A DNA stretch of 64,000 nucleotides from Rotaria sp. Silwood1 (taxonomy: Eukaryota; Rotifera; Eurotatoria; Philodinida; Philodinidae), in NCBI GenBank assembly GCA_905250075.1, contig CAJNOP010000017.1:1175575-1239574 (forward strand). Direction: 5' to 3'. This document shows positions 38,201 through 52,100 of the stretch, in pieces; the stretch's first letter is position 1; each line of letters opens with the position of its first letter. Below the pieces are notes generated by a model that was given only the letters and a program-made list of their open reading frames with translations, was not told the DNA's origin and made no database searches. A program made the translations under genes and the position numbers.

Positions 38201-41200
38201 GTTGTTGTTGTCCACTATTTATTAAGTCATCTTGTAATTGTTGTTGTTCTTGCTCAATAATGCCTGAACGGTTTGGTTTTTCTATTTGCTGTTGATAATC
38301 ATTGATTACGGTTGTTAATGCAGGTCGATAATGATAGGAAGTTGATGGAACATAATTATCATGACCTAATATGGGCGAAAATGTGTGCTAGAAAAAAAGA
38401 AACCAATTATGTTTTCGTTTTTTTTTAATGGAAAAAAATAATTGAATTCGATCATGTTATCTGATATGGCTATTCTTACCATGCTAGAATGAAATTCTCC
38501 CTGCGTAGGTGATGGATATTTTTGTTGAAAATTATTTGTTGATGAAGTCAAACCAGTAGTACGTCCATTATATGATGGAATATTAGCAGATGGTAATTGA
38601 TGCAATGAACCGTGCGAAAGCGATTCAGATAATAACATTCGGGGTGTTATATATGAAGCAGAATTAGATAGAGGTTGAGAAGAAAGTGTTGGATATGCAG
38701 GATTAGGCGTAAGAAAATCTGAACGATGAACATTAGGATGACGAATCATGCCACCAAGGGAACCTGCCGATGAGGATGTTGATGAGTTCGTTGGTGTATT
38801 TCCTATGCTATCAAGATTAATACGTGCTTTTAATGGTACGGCTACTGTTGCTGTTGTTGTTGTTATTGCTGCTGGTGCTGTTGTTGTCGTTGTCGTTGTC
38901 ATTGTCATTGGTTGTGATGTTGATTGATATAGTGGACGCACTGTATTTGTATTTATTGAATAAGGTTCGACTTTTGCGACATTTCTTGGACGTATTGTTG
39001 TTGAATCATGATCATTTAAACGGCGAAAACAATAAGCATCATGTGAAAGTTCTGATGAAGGCATTAAACTGCTATTGTTCGGACGACTATCCAATTCTGG
39101 ACTAAAATGCAGATATATAAATAAACAAATGCTGATCAATCATATCCAATATGTCAACAGAAAATAATAGAACAAGAAAAAAAAAAACTTATATAATATA
39201 CATGCATACACAAACTAATTGCTCAGATCAACACTATCTTAAGGCATAATAAATGGTAATAATAAACTTGCTTTAAAGCATGAGTATTGTCGAGTCAAAA
39301 GTAAATCCCCAAGATCTAATAACAATATGTAAGAAAAGAAGAAGCATGGTTTTGATTAGACGTGAACGAAGACAACATGAATATGAATTTCTATTGTATT
39401 TATTTTTGATTCCTGATTTATTCATTTTAAAGCAAAATAAGATCTTTACAAGTTAATGTTATTCAAAATAGTACTTGTTAATATTTCTGCTTATTCAACA
39501 AATGATAGACAACTAGTTACAAGATGTCATATATATGTGTAAATTGCTATGTATGCGTAGTCTATTTCATTGTATGTTCAAGTTGCAGAGATAAATAACG
39601 AAAATTGTCGACCATTTTTCTGTGATTATCTTATTGATTAGTTTCTTACAAAAGAGCAAAAAGAAACGGAACTTTCAGCTTTCTTTGATTGCTATTGCTT
39701 AGGGGGGGAGTATTACATATAAATAGTCTAACAGTTCTACATTTACTTTCAACACTACATCAGATTTTTTTTCCATCATTATCTTCTACTATTTCGTAAT
39801 CTATTCCTATGTAAGACGAGATAGTCCATGTTTAATCATTTTCACAAAAGACCTAGATAATTATCCATTGTACTGGTCATGGTGTTGAGAAATATGAATT
39901 TTTTCTGACAAATGATGAGTGATGTATTAGAAGAAAAAAATTATAAAAAAAGACTGTCCAAACGAGTTGTGGGCGATATAGAGTGTTAATGGATGATGCA
40001 TTTGTCTATGTCATTCACTAGTGTATAATCCAAGGTCGTCATAGCACCCGATCTAACTGTCAATCAAATATGCATATGTTTTTTCTGTACTCTGATCTTA
40101 TCAATTCTATAGATTGTTTATATTTATCTATGAATTTTATAGGTTATTAAATTGCGTACCTATCAATTGTTTTTTGACTTTTGAGTATTGGTTTTTTATT
40201 AATAAATGGCGACGTTGGTGTAACATCTTGAACAATAGTTGTTGGTTTATTTATTATTTGTTGTTGAGATTCAATTGAATTTAATATTGGAGGAGAATGT
40301 TGAACAGATGATGATGTTAAATTAGTTTTATTATTAAAATTTAAACGTTGACTAAGATTTGAATCGATTGAATCATGTCGATGACTATTATTTATAGACG
40401 AATTATTAGTTAAATCAAGTGATGATTTTGTAGCAAATAATTGTTTTAATTTTTGTACACATGAGCCAGTATTAATAATTGGTGCTGAATTTTCATCAAC
40501 ATCATCAATATTATCGTCTTCTTCATTATTTGTACTATTAATTCCCATTGAACTTTTACTTCGACCAAGTGTTATTCGATGAAATTCTTTTTCTTGTTGT
40601 TGATTATTAACAATTGATGATGGTGAAGGTGAACGAACAGGAGTTTGTTCTTGTTGTAAACGTAAATCCCATTCAGATTTACTTAATGCTGAACATACAC
40701 GTTTTGTTCCAATTGTAATTAATGGTTGATAATTAGTGGATGTATTTTCATTTATTAATGGAATATGTGGTTCAATTTCAATTGTTAATGGTTCTGTTTG
40801 ATGAGGTTGAACAATAAATTCTGAACGTGATTTTGATGTATTATATTTAAGTATTGGTCGTAGGGAATTATTTATCGATGCTGATGGTATTGGTTCAGGT
40901 TCATTTATTGCTTGTTGACGTTGAAGACGCGGTATAGACGATTGTCTTTGAGGTATTTCATCTTCATATGTTGTAGTTAATGATCGACGTGATAAGAATG
41001 GAGAAGAATCGGGTGTTTTTGAAGCAACCGTACTCCATACACCTCGTGTATTTTCAAGTGAACGACGTGCTTGAATACCAGTAATATTTGAACCTACTGG
41101 ATCATAACGACGAATTAAACGAAGAACATTTGAATCCATCATAATAGTTGATTTATTATTATTACCTTCTCCAGGAATGGAAGATGAAGAAGGAATTTTT

Positions 41201-42658
41201 GTTGATTCATCAACATCAACATTCTAAAAAAAGAAAACAAAATATTTAAATAAATTATGACCTTGAACTAGTTGTTAGAATGTATAAGATGCACATCATA
41301 TAGTAGTCTGTTTCATATACAAGAAGTAGAAGGGGGTCTGGAAAAAAAAAATCTTGCTCGTCCATCTTTCTTCTTTTATTTTCACACGACAAATAACTCA
41401 GCGTCGATAGGAAAAAAAAGACAGAGAAAAGAAAAAAAGAAGAAAGAACGAAGGGAAAACGATATTGGCATCCTACGTATACGTACGTACAGATTGTTCT
41501 AATGATCAGACGCGTGTGCGTCCAAAAGAATATGGTAGCAATAGCTATCGGAAGAAAAGAAGCAAGAAATGGCAATAGAAATAACAGCGAGCCACTATCA
41601 TCATTATCCATTATCGTCTTGCTGTCTTGCTATCATCCATAAAATAGTCGAAGAAAGAAAGAGCACCGTATGTGTCCCTGAACTGCCCAAGATATAACGC
41701 TTACGATAGTCAATTGATATCTTGTAGAAAATAGAAATGTCGATCAAAATTGATGAATTTTCTTAACCTACCAATAGAATTTTATTTCCTTTTCTTAAAC
41801 ATGCAAATGGTTTTTGTTGTTCAGATTGTTTTTGAACATAACGATAACCTCTTTGACCTTCTTTTGTTGAAGTAATGGTGCTATATTTAATACTATCATT
41901 GTTGTTATTGTTGTTGTTGTTGCCGTTTTGACTCTTTGTTACTTGGATTGGTAAGAAAACGGTTCCGACATTTACTGAAGATGCAGAAGCTGAAGACGAA
42001 GAAGAGTATGAGGAAGAATATGATAATGATGATGGTATCGTAGAACTAATAACCATTGCCATATCGCTATTTATAATATCAACTGGAATCGAACGATTTA
42101 ATGGTTTCTATAGAAAGAATAAAATAAATACATACATTTCGTTCATATTTAGGTGCATAAATATAGATGTACCTGATTGAATGAGGTACTATTCATAGGA
42201 GGTGGTGATTTTTTTTTAATAATAATCATTGATGATGATGGCATTCCACCTAATTTTCGACGTCCATTGATAATTAATGGTCGAAAATCCATTGATTTTA
42301 TTTCTGAATTCGATAATGTTGCTGGTATTCGATAGGAGTTAGGATTTGTTTGTTGACTTGTAGAAATATTTTGACTTGTTAAAGATTTTCCTATTATTGG
42401 CTTTTCATACGCTTGATTACTTACTGAACAATGTATAATGGTGTCTGGAGTAGATCTATTTGTGGTTGTATATCGACGTTTTGATTGTTCATATTCATCA
42501 AATGGAATACATTTTCGTTTTGTTAACACATGTAAATTTTCACAATTAGATTTTGGACTCGATACATATAACTTACTAGAATTACTTCTCATTATCTGTC
42601 TTGGTTGTTGATGCACATTGTTCTTCAAATGATCATAGATATCCGATGCTGGTGACAT
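23241..42658 (-). CDS. SVIL: Supervillin (gelsolin/villin family, actin and membrane linker)
   Basis: 29 exons, 8082 nt, 2693 residues: 42173..42658, 41772..42107, 40160..41223, 38480..39101, 37792..38387, 35446..35495, 34137..34571, 33952..34026, 33231..33894, 33048..33158, 32745..32991, 31039..31120, 30884..30982, 30760..30817, 30487..30704, 29799..29864, 29555..29735, 29330..29493, 27717..28466, 26525..26712, 26294..26409, 25918..26227, 25551..25861, 25348..25487, 23874..24215, 23688..23815, 23510..23615, 23394..23443, 23241..23327. Residues 1 to about 1850 are disordered, Ser/Asn/Gln-rich. About 1870-2620 are the supervillin-type gelsolin repeats (LMLILIKGRR, VFDFGSELYVWNGK, PALCLIDTDTELYIWQGW, SIVYAGLEPIDF). 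The last 60 residues are a villin headpiece (MTKNEFYALPYWKQ, KKPLGFF). Family role: links F-actin and myosin II to membranes. An acceptor sits 5 nt before the start, implying an upstream 5' UTR exon. Confidence 0.92.
24216..25347 (-). other. Supervillin intron, 1.1 kb
   Basis: No gene, RNA or element recognised. Similar long introns without recognised content are 26713-27716, 28467-29329, 29865-30486, 31121-32744, 34572-35445, 35626-37791 and 39102-40159. The one at 34572-35445 holds a full CRE-like palindrome. Confidence 0.5.
35110..35117. promoter_or_regulatory. CRE-like palindrome TGACGTCA
   Basis: A perfect 8-bp CREB/ATF consensus in the supervillin intron just downstream of the alternative first exon, with a second TGACGTCT 38 bp further on. 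In an AT-rich sequence two such sites close together are unlikely by chance, but function is unproven. Confidence 0.35.
35615..35625 (-). CDS. SVIL: Alternative first coding exon of supervillin
   Basis: ATGGGAGCGTG followed directly by GTATGT. Joined to the exon at 35495 it reads MGAWLCTSSRNVA in the correct frame, because both this exon and the constitutive exon at 37792 end in phase 2. This would give a shorter isoform of about 1660 residues lacking the first five exons. An ATTGG/CCAAT-type pentamer lies about 60 bp upstream. Predicted only from splice and phase logic. Confidence 0.5.
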
Positions 42659-45600
42659 ATTCACTATAGAAATCTACATAAATGATAATGAGAAAAGAAT
42701 GAATCAAGAAAAAGAAAGTTTCTTGCTGACTGTACGCATATTTTAAGTCATCAGTATATTGAGAACATTTAAAAACAAATGGTAGGAAAAAAAAGAGGAT
42801 ATACATATGTAATATCCTCATACTTTCTTTGAAGGAGAAGATTGAAAGCATCACATCATACGACTGTCCAAATATTCGATTTCGTTGAAGTATTATCCGC
42901 TTAAATGACGATACTAACATTGAATGTTGTTCTTTGCCTGCGAATGTCTTACTTCAACACAGAAATAGAACAGCAGAAGGAAAGAAATAGTAAAATGAAG
43001 AACAAAAAAAGGAGGCTAAGAGCTACAAATTGAAAGACAATATACAACTGTACGACAAGAGAAAAATGAGAGAGAGAAAGAGACACACAAAATAAACATA
43101 CATATATATGCATACAAGGCGAAAGTTTTCTTGCCTAATCAAGTTGAATATGTGACGAACGTTTTGGGTATTCATATGAAGACTATAACTGCAGTCAAAA
43201 CTATTCACTAAGACTGTATGTATTATAAAACCCAACAGGTGTTCATAGACTTTTTTTTTTTTGAAATTTTATGTTAAGTAAACAAAAATAAAGAAGAACC
43301 TATTCAACAGCAATATCTCACAAAAGAAAAAAGGATTAGTTAAAAGATAGATGCATTGTACAATGGACATGAATAGTAAAGTGTACAAGAAAAGAAAACG
43401 ACCGAGAGCATACATTAGCTACATATATATGTCAATGTTATAATATTAGTCCTTCAACCTAAATTCAATTGGTATCAAAACGACAAGTGTAGGTGTATAT
43501 ATGTATTAAATACAATGTATTGTCTCTCGATCAACAAATTATGTTTTATGCAATGGTTGATCTTACTTTCTAGACAGAAAGAAACCAAGAAAATGATCGA
43601 GAAAAAAAAGAAAAACAAAAATTATTTCTATCAATGTCATATTAAGCTAAACAATACAGGTATATATTCATGTCGGACAAATTTTCTTTTTTTCTGTAAG
43701 AAAATAAATGCTAGGAATAATAGCCTTGAAAAAGTACAAATAAAACGGGTATTTTTGTGTACATTGGTTCAACTGATTAAATCATATGAACTAATTCAAA
43801 AAGAAAAACTGTTCGATTAGAAAAGATTTTTCAACGTGTAAAATAGACAGACAAACAATTTGAACGATAAATCTCGTTCGTTCTCTCCCATTGAAAATGG
43901 TTAATGAGATCTCAATTTGTTCATCCCAATATACATATTGTCTATTGACATGACATTTTGTTGCACGACAATGTATAACAACTACTTGCATATTGTCGAG
44001 TCTTTCTCATAGTACTAATCAATAATAGTGATAGTTACCAAAGAAACATAATTAATACCTGCATGCCAATAAATTTTGTGACAGATGTTAAGTTAATTAA
44101 AGTACAAACGAGATGTAATGTGTAGATATCGACAATAGAGATTGTAAGATATGTGTGTTCTAATAAGTTTCGGTTTGTCTCATCTTTATATCTCGTTTTT
44201 CTCTTTTCTACTTATTACAATGAGTGGTAAACGAATCAATCATGCGCATAATAAGAATATTTATATATATATATGATTGTACTAGCAAGATTGTATTCAT
44301 AGTTTGCAAGCTAGTCAAAATAAAAATAACAAACAAAAAAAAAACAGAATAGGAAATGTTCAAGTGTGCAAGTCTGTTTCTCATTTAATCTCTATTGTTT
44401 TATCTTTTACTTGCCGTTAGATGATTTGATGATTTGATAGACGAGAATTTCTTCATTTCGTCAGGTAATAAGCAAAGATTTTATCAATGTTGCCTATACA
44501 TATGAATCAATCATAATGTCTAACAAAATCGTTTTGTCTATGTGTCAACGAGAAACTTATGTGTTCATTCACTTTTCTTCCTCTTATCAATGACGAGAAT
44601 AGACATATACAAAATATCATACATATATATGTATATATAATAGAAAAAATAAAAATGTCTAATCAAAAACGGTTGCAATAAGCAATAAAAGTGCTGCATG
44701 ACCTTCTCTCATATGGATTCCATTTATAAGCAAGCGCAAAAAGACGATGATTGGCATCTCTTCTATAGACATGTCATTGAAGATTGCGCAAGTGATCTGT
44801 CATCGACACTTGTGTGTCGATGAAAGTATACGCATATGTACCAGATGATATGCTGATCTTGACAAATGAACATATTTTTTCAGGCTTCTTTTCAATCTGA
44901 CCTAATCCGATAGAAGGTTACTTTAAGTTGTAGCATTAATAACAATTTAAATAGTTTTAGTGTTCATTTTCTTCCTTCTTTGAACATTTAATTTCTTTCT
45001 GCAATTATTTACTATGTTCCTTTAATGATTTATTTATTCTTCGAGTAGAGAATTTGTTCATGACAACTCTCAACCTTCTCTTGTTATTCAATGATACTTC
45101 AAAGATCGATAATGGTGTAATTAGAGAAGCAGAAGCATGATTGAATCGCTTTAGGTTTTCTATGTAATTAATACTTGAGTATTTTACTAACAATTGTTTT
45201 TCAAGTATTCATTTTATCGGATCATCAAGATAAATTATATTTGGTTAATCATGCAATTCTGTTTATACACAATGCTGAATACATGATCAAAAGTAATCCT
45301 CTGATTGCGATGAGATTGCAAATAGTTCAATTAGGTTTTATTCAACGGAAATAAAATAACTGATAAAACAGATTATTTTAAAACAAAAAATTGAAAAGAC
45401 GAATTTTTTAATCATTCATATTTAGCAAAACTATCCTGATAAAATCACATGTGACACGCGAAATTGCCCATTAGATGTTAAATATGATGAAACTTATAAT
45501 AGAGTTACTTTAGATGTAGATACTATCTTTAGTGATGGCGTAATCAAGGATGGGCTAAGTCGGACGCCACCCTATCACTGAAACAAAAAAATGTAGTAAT

Positions 45601-48600
45601 TACTATCATTAACACTATATTGCATGAGTTATCCTCAAGATTGTTAGATTCTACCCTATCATCTATGATATTCTCGTTGCGTCACTAATCTCTAGTAATT
45701 TATGGCATTTATTAGGCGAGTAAGCATGTTGTTAGTCGAAAAAATTTCTTCAACAACACACTTCATCGATAGTAATCTATCACGAGAAAAGTTAATTTTA
45801 ACATAACGTTCTTACTTTTATAGAAAAAAATAAATCGTTGAATTTAAATATTATACAATCATTTTATTAAAGAAAACATAAGTAGAGAAATAAAAAAGAA
45901 CAACAAGAACATATAGAAAATATAGTTTGTGTTCTAATTTTTGCTTTTCGACTAAAGAATGAAAGACTCTCAACATATTAACTGATATTATTTTACTACA
46001 TTTCAAAATTGAATTATTAGAGAGTGTTCAAAATCTAAAACATATGAAAATTAGAAAAGTATTCACAGTGAAAAGTCTCAAACTAAAGCTTTCGAATCTA
46101 CTAGTTCATTTTCATCTAAAACTTACCTAAACTTAAGTCCTTTATTCTCATAATTTGACCACAAACAAAGCATGTTGCACTTTAATCATAAGAACTAATC
46201 AGCACTTGATCGGTCTTCATATGGTGAGATTAGAAGGTCAATATCGATTTTTTCTTCAAGTAAGAATTTCTCAATATAGATAAAATAGTTTTTTGCTTAA
46301 GATCTCTCATTCGATAACTCCGAACTGCCTTTATCATCAGTATAAATTCTGTTTCAAACAGTTTTTATTTGCCGGATTGATGAAGTATTTCTAGTCTACT
46401 CTTCACGTAAGAGTTGATGGAAATCATCAAAAAGTGACGTATATCTCTAGCTAATCTCAACCATTAGTCATAAAGTTTTCTCTAGTGTGTGCTCTGCTCT
46501 AATCAAGTTTTTCTTGAAAACTTGACCATAGTAGTCATAAATGAAGACAAGACTTATGCTGAGATCGTCTCACACAATAGAGGCTTTCCTGCACCTTGAG
46601 ATTACAGCGAATTGAAGTGTCCTATTTGAAATACAATACAGATATGTGAATATGTATTTGTTAATAAGAGAATGAAGTTTCAAGTATTTAAACAGTCGAA
46701 AAAGTCTTTATTGATTCCTATAGAAAAAATCTGTGATTTCATTGTAAATCCATTGTATTTTACGGCCTATTGACTTTAGATTGTTGCTTGCGATCATAGT
46801 TTATTGAGTTTTATTTGTAGTCAAAATATCAGGAAAAATTATTACAGTTTGTATATTTTTAACCTGGTGGCACGACTTCTTGCGACTACTGTAAAAAATT
46901 GATGCTGAAGATGAACTGATAGATTCTAAAGCTTTGTCATCATTATACCGACAATAAACTCTACAATTTAGTTGTATATATATACAGAGAATCAAACAAT
47001 ACTTCAATGATTAAGACCGATTATTGCATTCATAATAATTCGTTAAACTAAAGCTAATTGTTTCAATTCATCAAAGGAAATCAAATCAAACCTGAGACTG
47101 TTACTTGACATTTTTATTTTCTTTTTATAAAAGAATAATTTTCAATAATACATCTTTTCAAAGTAAATTCTCTGTCAGAAATAAATATTTCGTTTTGTTC
47201 ATTATTGATCAACTAACTCACAAAGTTTTCTTAAAATACATTTCATTTGACGATGATGACGATTTCAATGGTTTTTTTTTCCATTTTATTGAAGAATAAA
47301 GTAGCAAGATATTTATTTCGTGATATTCCATGTTGAATTATTAATAAAAATGAGATCTATTTATCAACATTGCAACAAGAGATATGTTCTAATAATGTGA
47401 ATAAAACAAATTAAGTTTAGCAATTAACAATGATGCACCATTGAAATAGTTTATTTTTATTAAATAGATAGTGTACTAAGAATCTTTTAATGCTGTAGAT
47501 ACCAACATTTTTTATTCTCAATTGGTTTGTTATGATAAATTAGAAAGGTTTTTGTTCAACATGATAGGATGAATTATCCGATTAACTTTTGTCCTTGTTA
47601 ATAATATGTGTAATAATTGTTACCACATGCTATGCTTTGTTCTATTTGCTTTCACAGTCACAATTTGTATAATTGTGATTTTTCATTCAAATCAAAAAAC
47701 AAAGAAAGAATGCATGGGTTTCATCAGGAGTATTCTCGAGCGGAGATCACCCCAAATTTTGAAAGATTTTCATTTTTTCTTCCAGCATAATTACACGATT
47801 TTCTTCGTTTTCTTGCTCACTAATTCCCACAACAAGAAGTGACCTCCAATCATGATGAATTCAGGACATTCCTAGGTAAAATAACATCGACTAATTATAA
47901 TGATGCTAGTTGTATTTTTTGCATCAGATGAAATATATGTTACTTGAAATAGAGTCAAAAATTTCTTTTATAAATCGATCAAGAAGTAACTTCTTACATA
48001 TTGTCATGATTTTTCTAAAACTTATACATGACAATAAAGAATTCGACAATACTAATGACAAATTGCAGACAACGTCAAATGTTGATCTTATTTTCTTTTC
48101 GAATAGTTAAATATACTTCGATTGTTCCAAAAGAACTCAACATTAAGTAAAGGACAAGAAAGTAATTTTACTTAGATATATAAATATTTCTTGGTAGTTG
48201 TTATTGTTATTATTAACTATTAAAGTTCTGTACAACGAAAATGAAAAAAAATATAGCACAATAAAAAATATTCTAGGCAAAGAAGAAATATAAACACTTG
48301 TATGCTATACCCGCAAGCAAGAAATAAATAATTATTGGCAGTGGTTAGTTACATTGACCCTACCTGAGAAATGGAAAAGAGAATGACACAGAAAACAATG
48401 GTAAATTTACATACACAAAACAGGTGAAAATCAAATAACCTAACTACAAAATTTAATTGATAAGCTATAGACTGTGTCATAAAACAGAACATTTCTTAGT
48501 GCATATGTACATTTAGAAAAAACGAAAAGAGCGTTATACGTCATGTTAACGATGTTATGAAACGAAACATACATTGAAAGTTCACAACAATTAACTACAC

Positions 48601-49129
48601 GAAATTAAAAGTAAACAAAAGCGTGCAATACTAAAACGAAAGAAAAAGTCCATTAACAGCACATTTACATTCAATTTCCTGAGTTATATTGTTCGCTTTT
48701 TTTCTCTTATGAATCTTTTTTTTCTCTCTCACACACCTTTTTTTTTTTGTTTCTATGTTTATAAACAATTGATAACTTGTTTTTCATAGAAGAAATTAAT
48801 TTGTGCTGTACGCATCTGACGACAAAAACAAAAAATTTAGAAAGAGAGGGAGAGAGAAGGATTAAAGAATCATATTATATAAAACAGAATTCTTATTTTT
48901 CTGTCTCCTGTTATTTTTCTTTTCGTGATATATAATAACACGCTTATATTAAATATCAGTTATTGAAGAAGATTAACATGCATAAAAAAACAATCAATTT
49001 TTTATATACAAAATTTGTCAATACTGAAAATGAATAAAAAGAATACGAAATAGAATTTTTTCATTTATATATATATATATATATATATTTAAAAAATAGG
49101 CCATTTGAGCTTTGGATGTCATTTTTATG
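42659..49129. other. 6.5-kb region without recognised genes
   Basis: Lies upstream of supervillin and downstream of CRTC. It should contain the supervillin promoter and 5' UTR exon (an acceptor at 42664 points to one) and the CRTC 3' UTR. No convincing coding exon was found; the listed short frames are AT-rich chance frames. A small hAT-like element may lie at about 45531-45686, and a (TA)n run at about 49069-49088. Confidence 0.45.
45531..45686. mobile_element. Possible small hAT-like MITE
   Basis: The left end reads AGTGATGGCGTAATCAAGG and the right end, reversed, reads AGTGACGCAACGAG, both like hAT termini. Flanks show an imperfect 8-bp duplication (TATCTTTA / AATCTCTA). The ends are diverged, so this is tentative. 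Confidence 0.3.
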
Positions 49130-52100
49130 TTAGCGTTCCATACAAAATGTATCATCACAATTAATTGGATCAACGGAAAGATCAGCCGCATTGAGCAACT
49201 GAATAATAAAACGAAAATAAAAAAAAACAAACACATTAAGATAAAAATTGACATACAAAATCATCGTCATTCAACTGTAAATCAGTTGGATCAAGTAAAT
49301 TATCAAATGAATCTGAAAAATCATTGGCCAATTCTTTCGATAAATCTAATTTTGAACTGTCAACATCTACGAAAGAAAAAAAAAACATTGAATGACTAAG
49401 AAAATTTTAAAATTTGGTCTATAGTGTTTTTCTAAACAAATATCAATATCCAATATACCATAAATCACTAGTGAAACAGCATCTAAGATTAGCAATTGTA
49501 ATATATCGAGTCATCTCTTTAGAATGGAAAAACAAAATTATTTTTATTAAATATTTCGGATCAATTTATGTGTATCATTCTTCGACATACAGTCAATCTA
49601 AGAGCGTAGTCTTACTTGAGCTATGTTATTATAAAATTTTGTTAACGATAATAATTATTCTCTAATGGCCTGTCATTGTTGACAAGTTCAATAGAATTTT
49701 TTTCATTTGGTTGCAAGTACTATTTTTTTCTTCAAGATAGTACAAAAAAAAATCACTTTTCAGTAAGAAGTCACCGATATACTTGAAATGTAAAGCATGT
49801 AGGTCGTAACAAACTATAAAATACGCAGTTTTTTTCATAGGAAATTAGAATTTACAAATATAAAAAGATTCCGAAGATTATTTTTTGCTTTTAATAAAAG
49901 AATTTAATATCATGGGAATCCTATTAATCTCGAAACATGCGATAATGTTCATCTTTTACAGGATATTTTTCTAGATTATAAACTGTCCTTTTATACTTGA
50001 ATGTTTACAGTAATAAACATCAGAAAATATTGGTTGTTAATAAAAATAATTTTCTATAAGATATTTAATTCGAGCGTGGGACAAGACTTTTATGTCGTTC
50101 TGATGTTCTACTCCACCACTCATCAACATCAGTGAAAATGTGAAACATCATTTTGTCATACGATCTTATGTGTTTTGCATTGAAGCACAATAGTGAATAA
50201 GTGAACTGTTAATTAAACTTTCAAGACTAGTGTATTCAGTTAAAAATTAAGTAAGACATCTTCAACATTGAAATAAAAGAAGCGGAGAATTGAAGAATGA
50301 CAGTTATGATTACACATTTAATATGCAAAAAGTACCAGCTCGATAAATATTTGAGTTTATAAGATAATAGACATAAAACAGCAATTTATTCATTTACAAC
50401 TTGAACATAAAATAGAAAATTTTCAATTTCCATTGGATACATCTCGATCAATTCATTTTCTAACAGCTATTCCTTGAAATAGCAAAAAAAAAGTTCTTTG
50501 AAGTATAACTACTTATAAAAATAAAACTCAAAATTTTATTTGAAAATGACAAAAAAAAAAAGAAAAACTTTCCCGATCCGCCCTTATATGATGAGACAGA
50601 ATTGTAAGTAACTTTTGTTTTGTTCTGCAACACAAAACAAATAAAAGGTGTGTGATATGAACAACCTCTTATTGATTCGAAATGTTTTTCTATTTATATT
50701 GAAAGCCCATTTTTCGATGAATCATTATGCAGTATCGATATTTAGGAGTGTCCTGAAACTAGTTGTATTGAAAACAGGAGACTTGAGTATTTATTAGGAA
50801 ATTGATGAGCTCAAAAAATACAACACTCCTGTTTATATTGACAAACAAATGCACTCGATTTATTAAAAAAAATTACTTAAAATTTAGTTTATGTATATAT
50901 ATATAGGAAATGATGTGGATATAAGAATAGGAATTTACAAGCATATATTATGCTGGAAAATGTATCAAAAATAAGAGTAAGCAAAAAAACAACGAACGAA
51001 ATCTAATACACATTTGTGTATATCAGATCAAATATAACCGTTTGTGAAATAAGAGAAAAAACATACTAAAAATTATTGAAGTAAAGAAACATTTTATGCT
51101 TTTCTTTTAATCGTGTAATCAACGGAGTGTTACTTTTTTGAAGTGAGATATATGGTTTAACGTTTTCTTTTTATGTTTTTTCAATAAAAATGATTCTTTT
51201 TAGTATATCTTAATCAAGAACTTTGATACTCTAATCAAAAATAGAGTTTATAGCTTTCGAAATTCAAATAATTTTTTATTTTTACCAGTTAAAATTATAT
51301 TTGGAATAGTTGGACTTTTTTGATTGGTTACTGTTGTTGTTGTCATATTCATTGTTGGTTGATTATGACAATAAGATGATGATCTAAAGTATCAAAACAA
51401 AAAAATAACATAGTACTTTCATTATATGAAATGAAAAATATAGAAAAAAAAAAACAAAACTTTACACATCATCCAAAAATTGTGGAAAAAAATTTTTTTG
51501 CTGTTGAAGATCATTTGTCACATTAGATGTTTTTGGTGATGAATTATTATGTTGTTGTGATGAAGGTGAAGGTGGTTGTTGTTGTTGTTGTTGTTGAGCA
51601 TAAAAATTATTATCCTTATATATGTAATTCAACTATTTTCTATTTTATTTAAATGAAACAAAATCTTTTACCAATGTAATTTGGTCCAAATGATTTGTTA
51701 TTGTAAAATAAACATTTTGATTATCTGTAGATTGTTGCTGGGGTGAATATGATGTAAGATCATTACCGGGACTTTGCAAAAAATGAGGAGAATTTTGTGG
51801 TGAATAACTTGATTGGGATTGTGGGCTTTGTGGTTCAATACGATGATGAGTTTGTTGAGTCTTAAATTGATTTCAATTAATAAATTTTCTAAAAATGAAC
51901 AACAAATAAACTTACTGAAGAAACATCAGGTGATGGAGAATTGTGTCGACGTGGTGATGCTTGTCTAGCATCACCAATTGGACTATGACGTCGACGCATA
52001 CTTGGACTTTGTTTTAATGGACCTATTCTTGATGATGATTGTTGTTGTGGACCCTAAAAATTTATCATATATTAAAACACTGTGTTTTTTTTAATGACTA

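Noticed and set aside
38824-39105. Leucine-rich plus-strand frame
   Set aside because: It is the antisense shadow of Ser/Thr/Asn-rich supervillin exon 4.
42656-42664. Supervillin start two codons earlier (GTG AAT ATG)
   Set aside because: GTG is not a eukaryotic start, and a splice acceptor lies just before it; the ATG at 42658 is used.
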